From: Telopea speciosissima
Lineage: Eukaryota > Streptophyta > Magnoliopsida > Proteales > Proteaceae
Assembly: GCF_018873765.1 (NCBI RefSeq)
Contig: NC_057919.1
Coordinates: forward strand, 62,324,484 to 62,388,483
Direction: 5' to 3'
DNA length: 64,000 bases
The stretch's first letter is position 1. Every line of letters starts with the position of its first letter. The notes under the pieces are model-generated. The model had not been told where the DNA came from. It searched no databases and saw nothing but the letters and a program-made list of their open reading frames with translations. This document shows positions 35,311 through 49,800 of the stretch, in pieces. Made by a program: the position numbers and the translations under genes.

Positions 35311-36914
35311 CCAAAAAGGTATCATTCATATGAAGCTCATATTCAAAACAAGAGAGATAAAATAATAAAGAAAAACATATGAGAAGGAAATTGCACTCTG
35401 GCAAATTGTGAATCTTTTTTCCAACATCTTTAATTCTACTTTGAAGGTGGGTTTCAATCCCAAACTTGAAAAGACAATCCACATGCTTATTTACCACACA
35501 CACACACACACACCAAAAAAAATAAAAAGTAATAAATAATAAATAAATAAATAAAAAATCCATGTGCTTAACCACTACCCACAAATTAGCAATTTTTAAT
35601 ATTTAGGTTGGTAAAAAATAGATTACAAAAATGGAAGAAAAAAAAAGGTAATGAACAAAGACAAATATTTTTTTCTTCCCAATTAAATATATTCGCATAG
35701 TGTCACCTGGAGGCCTTGGCTATAACACGCTCTTTTTCTCAATAAGACTCTTTTTTACAAAAAAATAAAAATAAAAATATTCGAATAGTTATTGACTCCC
35801 CCCAAAAAAAAATTTAAAATAAAATAAAATAAATAAAAAATCCGAATAGTTGAGCAATGGATCCAACCCTGTTATTCTTGCATAGGATTTAATGATCATT
35901 ACCAAGATATTGCAAAGTAGGCCTTAACGTTTTTTATAGTTATGAACGGATTTTGGAATAGAATATTAGTTGTAGATTTTTGAAGGAATTGTTTAAATAA
36001 CACCTCTATAGATGTATTTAGAATTTGTTACTTACTTTTGATTGCACATTGTCGTATTCCTAAAAGTTATTTAAGTCAATGGTAAAAAAAGGTTTTAAAA
36101 ATAATTGAAAAATGTACATGCTATCGTCCATGCATTATATTCAAGTACAATTTTCACCAAATGAACAAAAATGAAGCGTGTTGTTTTAAAAAAAATGATT
36201 TTCTTTCCCATCACTATGCCTAGTGAAATGTAACACATCTCATTGCTACAATTTCAGCTTAAAATGTGCGTAGGAAGTAACTCAAACTACAAAAGATTTC
36301 ATTTTTATTTTATATTCATCTCCATTTATGATATTTTGGTAATTTTAGTAAAACTTTGAATCAAAGTTTGAGCAACTTTTCTTACTTACTTTGGATTAAA
36401 ATTTGGTCATTGAAATGAATTTGGGGTCCTTTATATATCACATAAATTATTCATGTACTATCAAGTGGCAAATAATGAAGCATTATACTTCACTAGGCAT
36501 GGTGATGCCTAAAAGGACCCTTTTAAAAACGAATCTCGCTAATGTGCAATTTTCTTACCTCATAAATTTTTTTTTTGGGGGGATGGAGATCACTTCTTGG
36601 GCCTCTAGAGCTTGCATGTCCGTGTTAGCCAATGAAAACACACGCACAAGCATTGCTTTAGGTGGGATATTCGTCTTTCCATGAGACAACATGGTATTTT
36701 CGTGTGTTTTTGTGTCTAGGCATTGGAGCCACATAGATCACGCAACAAAGTAGCTTTTTATTTTTATTTTATCATTTTCTCTCATCCATTTTAAAAATGT
36801 GGGCTCACATGGACGATGTCTTTTTCACAAGACACGTGCAGATTCCTCTACATAGTGGCAGCTTTGGGAATCCTCTGCCTAAAAAAATCCTAGGAGAAAG
36901 TTCTCTGTGTTGCA
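35311..36914. other. Intergenic, CA microsatellite
   Basis: No gene recognised. A CA repeat lies at 35495-35513 with several AAATAAATA runs after it. Confidence 0.45.
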
Positions 36915-37005
36915 GCACAGTCTGCGCCCAAGCACATGAACACCCTGGGCAGGGGGCAGGGTGGTCATTGCTCCCACTCTCATGTGCCTGGGCGTTTATC
37001 TAAAT
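36915..37005. repeat. Short imperfect hairpin
   Basis: GCGCCCAAGCACATGA and TCATGTGCCTGGGCG form an inverted pair around about 50 bp containing GGGCAGGGGGCAGGG. Small MITE or folded element upstream of the carrier gene. Confidence 0.45.
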
Positions 37006-37029
37006 ACACACGGTGATTAACCATTTCAG

Positions 37030-37814
37030 TTTTGTGACGTGTTTTCCGGTTCGACAGAGATTCAGAATCTTAGACCTTCCCTTCTTTTCTTGGTCGGTTA
37101 CGTCGGTAAGGTCAATAACTTCTCTTCTAATTCTCACTCGCCGGTGCTGAGGATTTCAGGGCCCAAGAAGCGCATAGAGAAGGGTTTCAACAGTAGTGGA
37201 TAGGCTGTCATTGACGTCGGATCAGAATCCATCTGAAATATCTGCATAGGCCGTTTCCCTTCTGATACTGATCTAAGGGTCCAACCAAGAAACCGCAAAT
37301 CTCCGCCTCCTCCGGCCGTCTCATTCCTTCACCTGCCATTGACAAAATAATCTCACTTTCCTGATTCCTGAACCGAGTTGACGTCTCTCTGGTCGCCGTT
37401 CAAGGCGGCTCAGAAGACTTCTTTGTCATCTCTCTATCTATTACAATCTCTAATGGCGGCTCGTTTTTTTTCTTCGCCCTTATTCTGTTTAAGGTACAAT
37501 TTCTTACCTCTTTACTGCGTATTTTTAGTTTGCATTTTTTGATCTTCAGTTATTCACGAAGAATTTATCCCGGAAACCCTAAATTTTTTAGCAGCTGGAA
37601 TTTAGGGCCAAAATTCGATTGCTTTTTGATGGATTGATGAGAATCTGAGATACCCCTAAATTAATTTAGCAAAAGTATATATTTTGCCCACTTGTTTCTT
37701 CTGGTTACCTGGGTTCTATTTCTCCTCTCAATTCCTGGGATTGTTGAGGAAACCGACTCGAAGTTTGGTGTGGTTGCAGTTCGTTTTAGACTTACCCGGG
37801 GTGCTTGTCGGGTG
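37030..37814 (+). promoter_or_regulatory. 5' leader and promoter region of the carrier gene
   Basis: Pyrimidine-rich leader-like sequence precedes the start codon. A possible leader intron starts at AAG/GTACAATTTC (37494) with candidate acceptors at 37748 or 37777. An upstream ATG at 37453 opens a short reading frame (MAARFFSSPLFCL). The exact transcription start is not visible. Confidence 0.4.
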
Positions 37815-40800
37815 ATGGACGAACCGAACCAGCTGAAACGGGCCTTCATAGATGCCGCCGCTGGTGCAATTGCTGGGGGTATTTCTCGGACAGTCACGTC
37901 GCCACTGGACGTTATAAAAATCAGATTTCAGGTCAGTGTTTGGCTTCAGTACTATTCAGTAAGCCTCGATTATCATGGGTGTTTGAAATAACTTGACTGA
38001 TGTTGATAGTGTCTGTATGGAACTACATTATATTTGTTTAGATGGAACTGTATATATGCCATTTATACAATCCAAACATTCCTAGCCTTTCCTGGCAGTT
38101 GTATTAATGATTTACCAATTTTTTCATGAAATCACCCTATTTCAAGCTTCCAAGGTTGTTGTGCTTCATTACCTATTTTTTCAAGATGGAGAAATGTAGT
38201 TTGGAAATCATTTGACAGTCCTTGAAAGCACACAGGAAATTCCAACTTAGCTGGAACTTGTTTTTAATTTCTTACAGCATGCTAAACTTTCATATTATAT
38301 GTGGGGATGTTTGGGAAGAGAACAAGATGATTTCTTTGTGTTCTATCCACATCTTGGTTGGTGTAGCTGGATTTCATTTATAAAGCTTATCCATGTTGGT
38401 TTGGATGTTCAGTCATCGATTTGTAATAGTCTATGATAGATGGCAAGACATTGTTAGAAAACAAATAAATTTGTTCTGAATCTATCTGATTTGGAATTGG
38501 ATTCCAAGATGTGCGTGTGTTTTATCATAAGCTACGTAGTCTTTTCACTCTTTTGATTTCAAATTGTTTTCCTACTAATGTCATTTTAGTTCTTGTCCTA
38601 AGCTGTGTATTTTGAAACTTCTTTCTCTCCGTCTGTTTCCATGCCTATATTCTGGACCTATTTAATTTCTGATTGGTAAGCATTGACAGGTTCAGCTGGA
38701 GCCTACTACTTCATGGGCTTTGGTTCGTAGAAATTTGTATGGAACATCTAAGTATACTGGTATCTCGCAAGCAGCTAAGGACATATTTAGAGAGGAAGGC
38801 TTACAGGTTTTGATTACTCTTGATATGTTTCCTCGAAATCAGCTGATGCTTTTATTTTTGTGTTTATGTTCTTCTAGTAGTTCATGACAGAGTATCCATG
38901 GACTTGGTTTACTGTTTCTTCAAGAGGAGAATTCATAGGATATTTTCCTCCTTAATGAGTCATTGTGTGTAGAATTTTTGTAAGGGAAAATTGCCCAGAT
39001 CTACGAGATAAGAAAATAAATTACAAAACAAGTAGGGCTGAGTTTGTTTTACACCTAATTTTCTTGTAAACCTACTTGTTTTGTAATTATTGTTTTAATC
39101 TAGTAGATCTAAGAAATTGTCCCTTTTTTTTTAAATGGCATATATCTAGGTCGGAAAAATGTTTATATATGCAATTATATGTTGCAATAACTTGTTAGAG
39201 AATTTATTGGTTAAGTTTCATTCCATGGTACCATAGATCTTCTCTTTTCCCTTCCCAAACATAATTTGGGGGGAAAAAAGAAAAAAAAAGAAAAAAAAGA
39301 AAAGGAAAATGTCCTTTTGGTTTAATAAGTTTGTATTCTTTGTTTGTACTTGAATCTAATGGATAAGACACACATACATGCATTTATATGCCTCTCGTTA
39401 TGTGTATTCATGTATATTTTTTTGTGTACAAATTTATGAAAGTTTGTACTAGATAGATACTTTATCACCTAGTATGTCAACTTCATTTTACAACTATACT
39501 TGAAGCATAGTTGTCACGGCGGCATGGCGGTCCAAGGCAGTGGAGGCCTGTCTAAGCGCTTAGGCGGTAAAGCGGCCACCTAAGCGGAGCTTAAGCGGTA
39601 AAGGCAGTTTAGTGTTAGTTTTCCCCCTCCTCCCCCCCCCCCCCAAAACACTCAATACATGATGGCATGATGCATCATAGTATCATACCTTATATCATTA
39701 AAAATTAAATTTAAGCCACCTCAAGGCATCAAGATGAAAAATCATACATGACACATAAAAATTCAGAATTATCAAACATCATAAATTAAGAAACTAAAAG
39801 ACATAGCACAAAATCACAAATGAATAATCAGTATCTAATATTCTAGTATCTATTTTAGGGTTAGTACTACAGAGAAGAAGAAGAAGCAGCAGTTAACCAA
39901 TAAAAAAAAAAAACAGAGAAGAAGCAGTACCAGTTAGTGCGTTACAGAGAAGCAGCAGGCAGCAGTTAACCAAGTTACCATTACCAAGCCAAAAAAAGAA
40001 AAAAGCAGCAGAGAAGAAGAAGCAGAAGAAGCAAAAGAAGTTACTGACTTAAAAAAAATAAGCAGCAGCAGTAGAACAGAGAAGAAGTTACCGTTACAGA
40101 CTAGTGACTATCGATGTTGGAGGAGGAAAAGAAGAAGAATGAAAAAAATGGATAATAATACGAAGAGGAAGAACAGAGAAAAAAATCGCAAAAGAGAGGA
40201 AGAGAACTTACCGGAGAAAATCTGAGGTTGCAGTAGTCACCGGAGCCAGGTTTGTGGTCGCCGAAGTCGCTGGAGCTGGAGCTGGAGCTTGAGCAGAAAA
40301 GCAATCGGAATAAAGAAAAGAAAAGAAAAAACAGAGAATAGTCGAGGTCGGAGGAGGGGAAAAAGAAGAACAAAGAAAAAAAAATGCTAACAGAGAAGAA
40401 GAAGAAACATAGAATAAATCGCAAAAGAGAGGAAGAGAACTTATCGGAGAAAATCTGAGGTTGTAGTCGTCACCGGAACCAGGTTTGTGGTTGCCGGAGT
40501 CGCTGGAGGCGAGAGCTGGGTCAGGAATCGAAGAACTTACAGGATCATCGGAGCCTAGTTCATGGTTGCCGGAGTTGCTGGAGGCAAGAGCTGGGGCAGG
40601 AATCGAGGGTTTCATTTCTTCCCTTGAGAGAAGGCGTGAGACCAGGCGTATCCAGAGTCGAGGGTTTCATTCGATATATCTTTGCCTTTAGGTGATTTGG
40701 TGTAAAACAATGTACAGTAATAACTTACACAACCCAATAGAAATATAACAGATTAAATAAAACATAAAAACATAAGAAAAATAATAAAATAGCGCCTTGA

Positions 40801-43800
40801 CAATAAAGCGCCTTGCCCACAAGATTTCCGCTTGGATGCCAAGGCGGCGCCTTGACAACTATGACTTGAAGAGATACGAACCTTAATTTTCCATGCTCTT
40901 TATGCTTTAGTATTGGAATAGGAAGCATTGTGAGGAATTGGTTCGAGGTGATGGCTGTTAGAGTGTCTTGGTCTTCAATCATATTATGGAACTTGAATGA
41001 TTGGGAAGTACTAATTATTTAGTTTCTCATTTGAAGAGTTCATAGTTTCTTATTACTTTAGCCACACGATGACGGTTAAGGAGGTGGTCAATATTGTTGT
41101 TGTTGTTGTTGCATATAGATAAACTAAGTGTAGCGGAGATGAGGATGTTGAGATAATGAGATGGATGTGTGGCAAAACCAGTAAGGATAGAGTAAGGAAT
41201 GACCATATTAGAGCTGAGTTAGGACTAGCTCCGATCCATTAAGCTACGAGAGATTCGTTTGAGGTGGTATGGCCATGTTCAAAATAATCTCAATTTCCAG
41301 ATTCCTACTTATTCATTTCTCCTTTACAAAAGAGAATATGCTCTTGGTTCTTTCTCTTTTTGGTATCATTTGGGAGTTCCACCGAATTTTTGATACTAAG
41401 ACTCCTAGGATAACAGCCAAGCCCACTGTCCAAGTGCTTGGCTTCAAACCTATTGGATTAAACACTGCCAACTCTGTGAATGCCTCCGTTATTTTTTCAC
41501 GAATATGATTGGTATAAGGACATTGGAATCCTTGTTGGCGAAAGCCACATTCTGGACTTTTCGCCTTTCATTTATAAGCATCACGGTAATATTTGGGATG
41601 GCCTAGTAAGCATAGTTCGAGAACTCGGGTCTCGGTGCCATCTCGGACCTTTGAAAAACTGAGTCGAGTCGAGTCGAGATCTCGCCGAGTTGGTGCACTT
41701 TTTTTTTTCCCGACTCGAAGCCTCATCTCTGTGGGTTTTAGACCTAGTTTGGGTCTGAAACTTGGTATTCAGCCTATTTTAGGCCATTTAAACACAATGA
41801 CACTATCAGATTTTGCAAAAACAAAGTCCAAATAGGAGTTTCAGTTAGTGGGAAAGCAGGACAGACACTTATGCTAGAAACCAGGACAGACACAGGACAA
41901 ACACACTTATTTATGCCTAATATCATTTAAGTAAATGCTTTTGTATTTGTATTTCATTTACTTAAGATATTATTCATAAATAAGCAGATACCCCCCCCTA
42001 TTTGAATCCAATTAAAATAGTTAAAAAATCAAATTCCAAAAGGAAAAAAAGTCAACCCCCAGTTCAAGAACAAAAACTGGATTTTCAGCTGTAGGTGCAA
42101 TTTTCAACTTTCTAATGCTAGGGTTTTTCTCAAAGCTAAAAATACCATATATCTTAATATGGTAAAACATTGCTAAAAACCAAAAGTGTTGTAAAATATT
42201 CATTTGTTTTGATGTCCAAAAATATATTTTCATTCAGAGCAATTTTGACAGCATTCGCGCACACCGAATTAAGTTTGACTGGTACATAACTCCTTCAATA
42301 TAAATCAGTTCCTGGCAATCTGGCAGAGATAGGTGTCTGTAGACCAAGATTTTCCAGCAAGATCTCGAGATCCAGCACTCATATAAAGGACCTACATGGG
42401 CATTTTCCTATGTCAAACCGAGATCTCGGCAAGATATTGACATTTTGAGACTCGTAGGCAATCTCGTCTCGGGATTTCAAAAAACCGAGAAACTCGGCGA
42501 GATCTCGCGAGTTCTCGAACTATGCTAGTGGGGTATGGTATGAGGGTCCACCGTATCCATAAACTCAACAAGAGGCATTAATAGAATGAATGAGTGGTCA
42601 TAATAGTATGATAGCTCGATAGCTGTGGAGGAATTTGAACATGTGCTCGCTGAGGGTGATTGTTTTAGAATAAGAAGGCTATCTATTGGTCCATTTGAAT
42701 TTGGGCATGTGTATATTCTTCTGCATTTGAAGGATTGCATGTGTAGGTTCCTTTTCTATGGGGCTGTGCTTTGGAGATTTACCCTATTTTTAGTATTATC
42801 ATCATCCTCGTCATTCTAAAGTGGTGAATGTAGAGTACATTTCCCCTTTCGTTTATTACATTTTGTATTACAATTGCGAATTTTAGATTGATCTCCTTAC
42901 ACTTTTTGGTTTTGTCCTTTCCAGATAGAGAGGTCATAATTTAAGAGCTTTCCAATTTTTTTCTGTTATATATCTGCCTCTTACCCACCAGATTAGCTAT
43001 GAACTCAGCTTTTTGATATGCTATTCTTTTAATGTTTACCCCTTGATCAGAAATTTTTATTTATTTTTTAATAGAAAGGACTTTGACCATAGAGGTACCC
43101 AAACAATGCTTTTTGTTATGTAAACTATATTTGATTTTCACTAAAGACATTACTGTCTATGCGACTTGTGTTGTAATGCCATCTTCAGTTGGGTGATCAT
43201 TGGTGTATTTATATGCATTACCTTGAACAAATTTTCAGCAATTTTTTTGTGAAAACCTTGTACCAACAAGATTATTGAAGATGCTTTCTTACCACAGGGT
43301 TTTTGGCGAGGTAATGTACCGGCACTACTTATGGTCATGCCGTACACAGCTATACAATTTATGGTGTTACATAAATTGAAGACTTTTGCATCAGGTTCAT
43401 CCAAGACAGGTAGCTACTGCTAGTACATGTAATTGAATTCTTCACAGTTCTTAGGCCCTCGTTGTACAGTTTCTATCTCAACTTTTCATTGATTTCTAGA
43501 AATAAGTTAATAAATAGGTTTTTGTTCAATAAATTGAAACTGTTTGGTTGCATCCATTGAAAATAATTTCTAGAACAAGAAATTCGTTTGTAGTCCACTT
43601 TTGACAATAGATTCTCTCTATAGTCTTCTTCTTCCTTCACATAGGACCACTGGTTTTCGACGCACAGACCTCTTCTCCCTGGTCTTTCAATTTGGATTGT
43701 TTACCTTTCAATCCGTTTTCAGTCCTTTCATAGCATGGTTTGCACACAATTCCAGGCCACTATCCAAGTCCTTCGCAGTGATAATGGGTTGGAATATTTA

Positions 43801-46800
43801 GATGGCGCATTTTGTACGTATCTTGACACACATGGTATTTTACACCAAACCAACTGTGTTGACACACCAGCTCAAAACGGTGTGGCAGAACGAAAGAATC
43901 GCCATCTCCTTGAAGTTGCGCGCTCCTTGCTTTTTGAGATGCATGTGCCTACTTCTTATTGGGGTAAGGCAGTCCTTACTGCAACCTATCTGATCAATCG
44001 GATGCCCAGTCGCATTCTAGACTTCGTATTGCCTATCCAGGCTCTCTAGGGCTCTATTAGCTTCACGGTTCCGCCTAAAGTGTTTGGCTGTCTTTGCTTT
44101 GCCTGGAATCATCAGCACCCTGGGAAGTTAGAACCTCGTGGATTGAAGTGCATCTTTGTGGGATATTCACCAACTCAGAAAGGTTACTGTTGCTGTCACC
44201 CCTCTACACGGCGGATGTATGTCATCATGGATGTAGTTTTTAATGAGGCTGTTCCCTACTTCTCTTCGGCATCTCGGGGGACCTTGGTTTTCACTGATGA
44301 TGTGCCTCAGGGTTCTGGTCCAGCCCCTCTTCCCATTGCTACTATTCAGGGGGAGCCCTTTGATTCAGCTGCTATTGATACAGTCCAAGATACCTCTCAG
44401 CCTATTGTTATCCCTTATGACATTGTTTATCATTGGCGACCTCGTGAAAAGCAAATAGAGCCTACCACAGCTGCATCAACTCTACCTAGCCAACCGATTC
44501 CTACATCAGATCCGATCTCAGATTCAGCTCCATCTGGTAATGACCATCCTGTTGGCCAAGCAACGGTCCAGGGATCAAACCATGGTTCCCTAGGGAGACC
44601 AAGATATTTATCCTTAGGGTTTTGCACGCCCTGGGTTAGCCCATGGTGTCCCATGGGTGCCCCATTTTAATTTTTAGGGCTTCCCATGGTCGCCCATGGG
44701 AACCCTGGTGCATCCCTATTAGGGTTTCTCCTTCCCTCATGTGTCCCATAAAATTTATTATCACAGTAGGGACGAAGAAACTCATCCCTAGTCCATCACA
44801 TGGCAAGGGGATCCATCCCTAACTCGAATGCGCAACGGAAAAGGTCGATTCGAGTTTCTTTCGCATCCCATAAATATTAATAATCAATAAACTGAAGGAA
44901 TTAATGAAGAACTGCTAACCTGGTGAGCCTCAAGTGTTGCTCCTCCAATAGACAGTGGTTCTTCCTCCAGCGAGCGCTCCAAGCAAACAGATCTGAACCT
45001 CCAATGGTGCTACCAAGGTTCTACACGCCAGTCCCAGATGCCCTCAAACTCCTCAGCACAGATCTAGGGTTTCACAAACCCTAACTCTCAAACACAGGTG
45101 AGAGAAGCAAGAAGAAGAAGAAAGATCACAAGAGGGAGAGAGAGAAACCAAAAATGCAGGAGAGAGAGTGTCTGCTCCAAAAACATGGAGAGCTCCTCTC
45201 TTCTACGTTTTATGGTCCCCTATTTATAATAATAGGGTTTAATTAAATCCTAGATAGATTTAATAGAGCCCTAGTGAGAGTCTGACTCTCTCTCTCAGTC
45301 TGGCAGTTCTATTTAAACTCAAAGTGCTACACAGGTGAAGAAGCAGAATCTAATAGGGAAAGTATTAATTAGATTCTTTATTTAATTATTAATGGATAAT
45401 TACAATTAGCATCAAATCCATTAATTAAATAAAGAGCCAATTAAATTAGCAAATTCCAAATAACTCCCTATATGATAACAATTTATCATATACAACCCCC
45501 CCACTAATCAACACCATCATTATGGAATCTAGGGCATGTACACATGTACTGCCAAACCCCAATCCATAGTACATGTCCATATAAGAGCGTCTGTGCATCC
45601 GATCGGGTCCCGCAAAACTCGATAAAACACTTTATTTGAAATAACTATAAATAATGTATCATTTTATGTAAAATAAATTTTGCAAAACCATTTCCAAAAT
45701 GGTATTGGATCCAGATTCTGATCCGACCATGCACAGACAGTTTCTATTTTGGTGTTCCCCAATCGGGCAGTGGTGACCGTGTTGGATAACTCCTTCACTC
45801 ACAAAGTGTTCACGCATTCCCAGAACACCGGCTTTGACTCGCTTAAGTCTCAGTCATTGATGAACCAAAGAATGCGATCACACTTTGCAGTGACAGGGTT
45901 CCCTTAGGTACAGGGTGTGGGTGACACATGTCTATCCCTTCCTACATTTGGCAGTAATACATGAGGGAATCGACAAAGTAGATTCTTCGCCAATGCACAC
46001 ATCAAACATGTGAGCACTCGCATTCGTACCCTGACATCACATGTCTAGGCATACCCAATGCGACGACCATATGATAAGGGTGCCCAGCCTAAACCCTAGT
46101 CGTGACTACCATTTTAAGTATAACTTACGGACACATAATGCTCAAAAAGTTTATATCGCATGTGACAATATTAAACTAAAATGTATAAATGTTCAATACA
46201 AAGGTGAACCGGGTTGAACCGGACCGAACCGGGCTTGATGGACACACACTTGTCTAACACATCCTTCCTCTGAGTTCATATCATTAGATTCCCCTTTACC
46301 TGATCCATCTCTTGATCTTCCCATTGCTCTCCGTAAGGGCACTAGAACTTGTACGCAACATCCTATCTCTAAGGCTGTTTCGTATGGGTGTCTGTCCCCA
46401 TATTTTCCTGCCTTTGTATCGTCCTTGTCTTCTGTTTCCATTCCTCAGAATTGGCAGGAGGCTTTCAGAGATCCAAGGTGGAAGGCAGCAATGGTGGAAG
46501 AAATGTAGGCCTTGAAGAAGAACAGTACATGGGATTTGGTGACTCTTCCTCCTAACAAGAAGACTGTGAGCTGTAAGTGGGTATTTGTTGTCAAGCACAA
46601 CGCTGATGGGTCTGTAGATCGTTATAAGGCGAGGCTGGTTGCTAGAGGATTTACACAGACATATGGTCTAGGTTATCAGGAGACATTCGCACTGGTTGTC
46701 AAGATGAACACCATTCGGGTCATCCTCTTATGTGCATCCAATCTTGGGTGGACCTTGCAACAACTTGATGTGAAGAACGCCTTCCTACATGAGAAGCTCG

Positions 46801-49800
46801 AAGAAGAGGTGTATCTAGATATTCCTCCTGGGTTTGCTAGTCCAGCGACCGATGGCAAGGTATGTAAGCTCAAGCATGCGTTATATGGGCTGAAACAGTC
46901 TCCTTGAGCCTGGTTTTGTCGTTTTCATGGTGCTATGATCTCGTTTGGTTATTCTCAAAGTAACGCAGATCACACTCTCTTTATCAAGCGTACGGGGACC
47001 AAGATAGCAGTCTTAATTGTCTATGTTGACGACATAGTGGTGACTGGGGACGACATTGAAGAAATAACACGTCTGAAGGTGTATATTGGCCGAGAATTTG
47101 AGATTAAAGACTTGGGACAATTGCGCTATTTTCTTGGCATTGAGGTGGCCTGGTCTACAAAGGGTGTGTTTCTTTCTCAATGGAAATACACCTTAGACAT
47201 CTTAACTAAGACAGGTATGATGGGATGTAAGCCAGCCGATACTCCTGTAGAACCAAATGCTCATCTGTCTAGTCAAACAGGTGAGCCAGTAAACAAAGGT
47301 CGGTATCAACGTTTGGTAGGTAAGCTGATTTATCTGTTTCATATGCGTCCGGACATTACTTTTGTTGTGAGTATGGTCAGCCAATTTATGATGATCCATA
47401 CACCTCACACTGGGAAGCAGTCATTTGGATACTCAAATACTTGAAGGTAGCACCAGGAAAGGCTATACTTTTCTCTCCACATGATCATCTTCGGATCAAG
47501 GCTTTTATTGATTCAGATTGGGCTAGCTCTTTTGATGACAGACGGTCCACCTCTAGGTATTGCACTTGAGTTGGAGGTAACTTAGTCACTTGGCGTAGCA
47601 AAAAACAAGCTGTGGTTGCACGATCAAGTGCTGAAGCAGAGTTTCGTGCCATGTCTCATGGCATTTGCGAACTGTTGTGGATCAAAGGTCTTTAACAAGA
47701 CTTGACTGTTCCGGTCCAACTGCCTATGATGCTTTACTGTGACAACAAGTCTGCCATTAGCATAGCCCATAACCCTATCCAGCAGGACCGAACGAAGCAT
47801 GTGGAGATCGACAGACACTTTATTAAGGAAAAATTAGAACAAGGACTGATTTGTACTCCCTTTGTCAAATCAGCAGATCAGTTGGCTGATGTGTTTACAA
47901 AGGGTTTGGGTAGTAAGGTTTTTTGTCCTATTGTGTGCAAGTTGGGCATGCATGATATTTATGCACCCACTTGAGGGGGAGTGTTGTAAATTAGGAAGAA
48001 GGGTATTTTGGGTAGTTTCTATATATTTTGTATTCATTGTAACCCTATTCCTGATATTATAAATAAAGAGGACCAGTGTCATATTGACACAAGTCCTATT
48101 CTCTCCAACTCAACACCACTCTTCCTTCTCATACAAAGGAATTAAAAAGAAGAAGAAGAAATCACCTTCGAATTGTTGTTGTTGGAGTTTGTTGGACTCT
48201 TCAGCGAGAACGGTTTGTAGTAGAAAGAAAGAATAAATTTTGAGAGCATTGCGATAGGAGACACGTTCAAGGACAGGCATCTCATCCTTGGGGGTTTGTG
48301 TGTATGACTTGACATTGACATTGGGAAGAAGAAACTGAGATTGGATCAGAGACTCTCCATGAGATTGAATTTGCAGACTAGTGAAAATGTGAGAATTATT
48401 TGTAGAGACCTGCAACAGAAGAGCATCCATGTTGGCTCGTAGGGCAACAACTGGGGGAGAGCCAGACCCAATCAGTGGGATGACACTGGTTTTGGCGAAG
48501 GGGAAGGAATAAGAGATGCTGAGCCTGTTGAGTTCTCTACGGATAAGAGCGCTGGTGTTGTTCTCTTGGAAACGAAGTTCTGGATTTTCATGGATCTCTC
48601 TCCTGATGGAGACCAACCCATTTCTGTCTCGTAAGGCGGAATCCATTAGCTTTCTTGAGTAGCTTTCATGAAAATTACCAAGCAATTCAGAGAACGAAGA
48701 AGCAACAGAAAGGGGTAATACAGCCAGAAAGAAAGTTAACAAGGACCTACCCAACATCTCAGATCTCAGACATAATGTAGTCCTAGGTAGGTAGAAGACC
48801 CACTAGGAACCAGTACTGCAGGATCTGCTGTGAACAGGCAGTCCGATTGGTGTAAAATATGGAATTAGGTCAAAATTAGGGTTACGGTTAGGGTTAGGTT
48901 AGGGTTTGAGGGTATGGTTATGCTAGGCAGGTGTAGCGGAGTCTATCAGTGAAGGTCCAGTGATGGTTTGATTAGCGGAAGTGTGAGAATTTAAATGACA
49001 GCAGGTTAGTGTTTCGGGTTTTTGAAAAGAAGGAAATGATGGAATCTAGGGTTTAGAGGTAGAGTTAGGCAGGGGCTTCAGGTCGAGTTCTCTAGGGGTA
49101 GAGAGGGACATTCAGCCAAGGTATGAAGGTCAGGTCATGGCTGGATGTTGCTGGGCTGTATTCTAGGGTTTTGGGTTTTAATGAGAATTGAGAGAAGTTA
49201 GGGTTTTGATGATGGAAAGGGGCAAAGGTCAGGATCGAGTGGAGGGCGGTGTCTTGAGGGTGCTGTGGTTTGAATTTGGCAGGGTTTTGATGGAGGGTTA
49301 GGTCTGTGAGTGAATTAGGTTATGGGGATTTGAAGAAAACAAAAAGTGCAAATTAGGGTTGGGATGTAGAAGGTTTAGAAGAAGAAGTTTGGGGTTGGGG
49401 ATGTCTCAAACTTACTTGGAGATGCAGTGAACAATCGGCAGCAGCAGAACCTTGAATAAAATTGAAACTTTGCAAAGAAAACTTGAAGGAGAACTTGTAT
49501 TAGCCACCCGGGCTTCACACCACAAGGTGTCGATTGGATCACACACCAATCCCACCTTGCTTTGATCACACACAAACCATATCTTCAGTAGAAGAACAGT
49601 TGTAGCAGCTTGCAAGAGAGAATTTTCATAAACAGTGAGGTAAAAAGGAGCCCCACAGTTTGCCTTTATTTATAATGGCCAAAGGCCTAAATTCCTATGC
49701 AGCCTAGGAATAAGAAATCCCAGGCTGAGTCTAACTACAATACGCTCCCTCTCTAAATTCATGTAGAGGTGTGGGCCCTAAAAAAAAACTTAAGAAGATT

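Larger units (their letters stand above)
43690..48115 (+). mobile_element. Ty1/copia element, 5'-truncated and interrupted
   Basis: Plus-strand copia element in carrier intron 3. Integrase starts mid-domain near 43700, followed by a linker, reverse transcriptase, RNase H, the purine tract TTGAGGGGGAG (47971-47981) and a short 3' LTR (47982-48115). The gag, protease and 5' LTR are missing. A 1.7-kb solo LTR is inserted at 44550-46259. Several stops and shifts inactivate the polyprotein. A second element with the same short-LTR type lies at the right window edge in the opposite orientation. Confidence 0.88.

Noticed and set aside
37692..37814. Longer N terminus for the carrier (open frame upstream of 37815)
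   Set aside because: The family starts at MDEPNQLKR; upstream residues do not fit a carrier and probably lie in leader or intron.
37030..37814. Thiamine-pyrophosphate riboswitch in the carrier leader
   Set aside because: I looked because of the substrate, but saw no convincing pair of the conserved TPP-aptamer words; plant TPP switches are known in THIC-type 3' UTRs.
40101..40615. Host protein gene from the long Ser/Phe-rich open frames
   Set aside because: The frames lie wholly inside a hAT-like element with exact target duplication and are made of short internal repeats.
44550..46259. Protein-coding insert within the copia element
   Set aside because: No open frame of note; LTR-like ends, TATA box and 5-bp duplication explain the block.
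48850..48915. Interstitial telomere repeat (TTAGGG-like words in the LTRs)
   Set aside because: The words are irregular, few, and recur at the same place in related LTRs, so they belong to the LTR, not to a telomere array.
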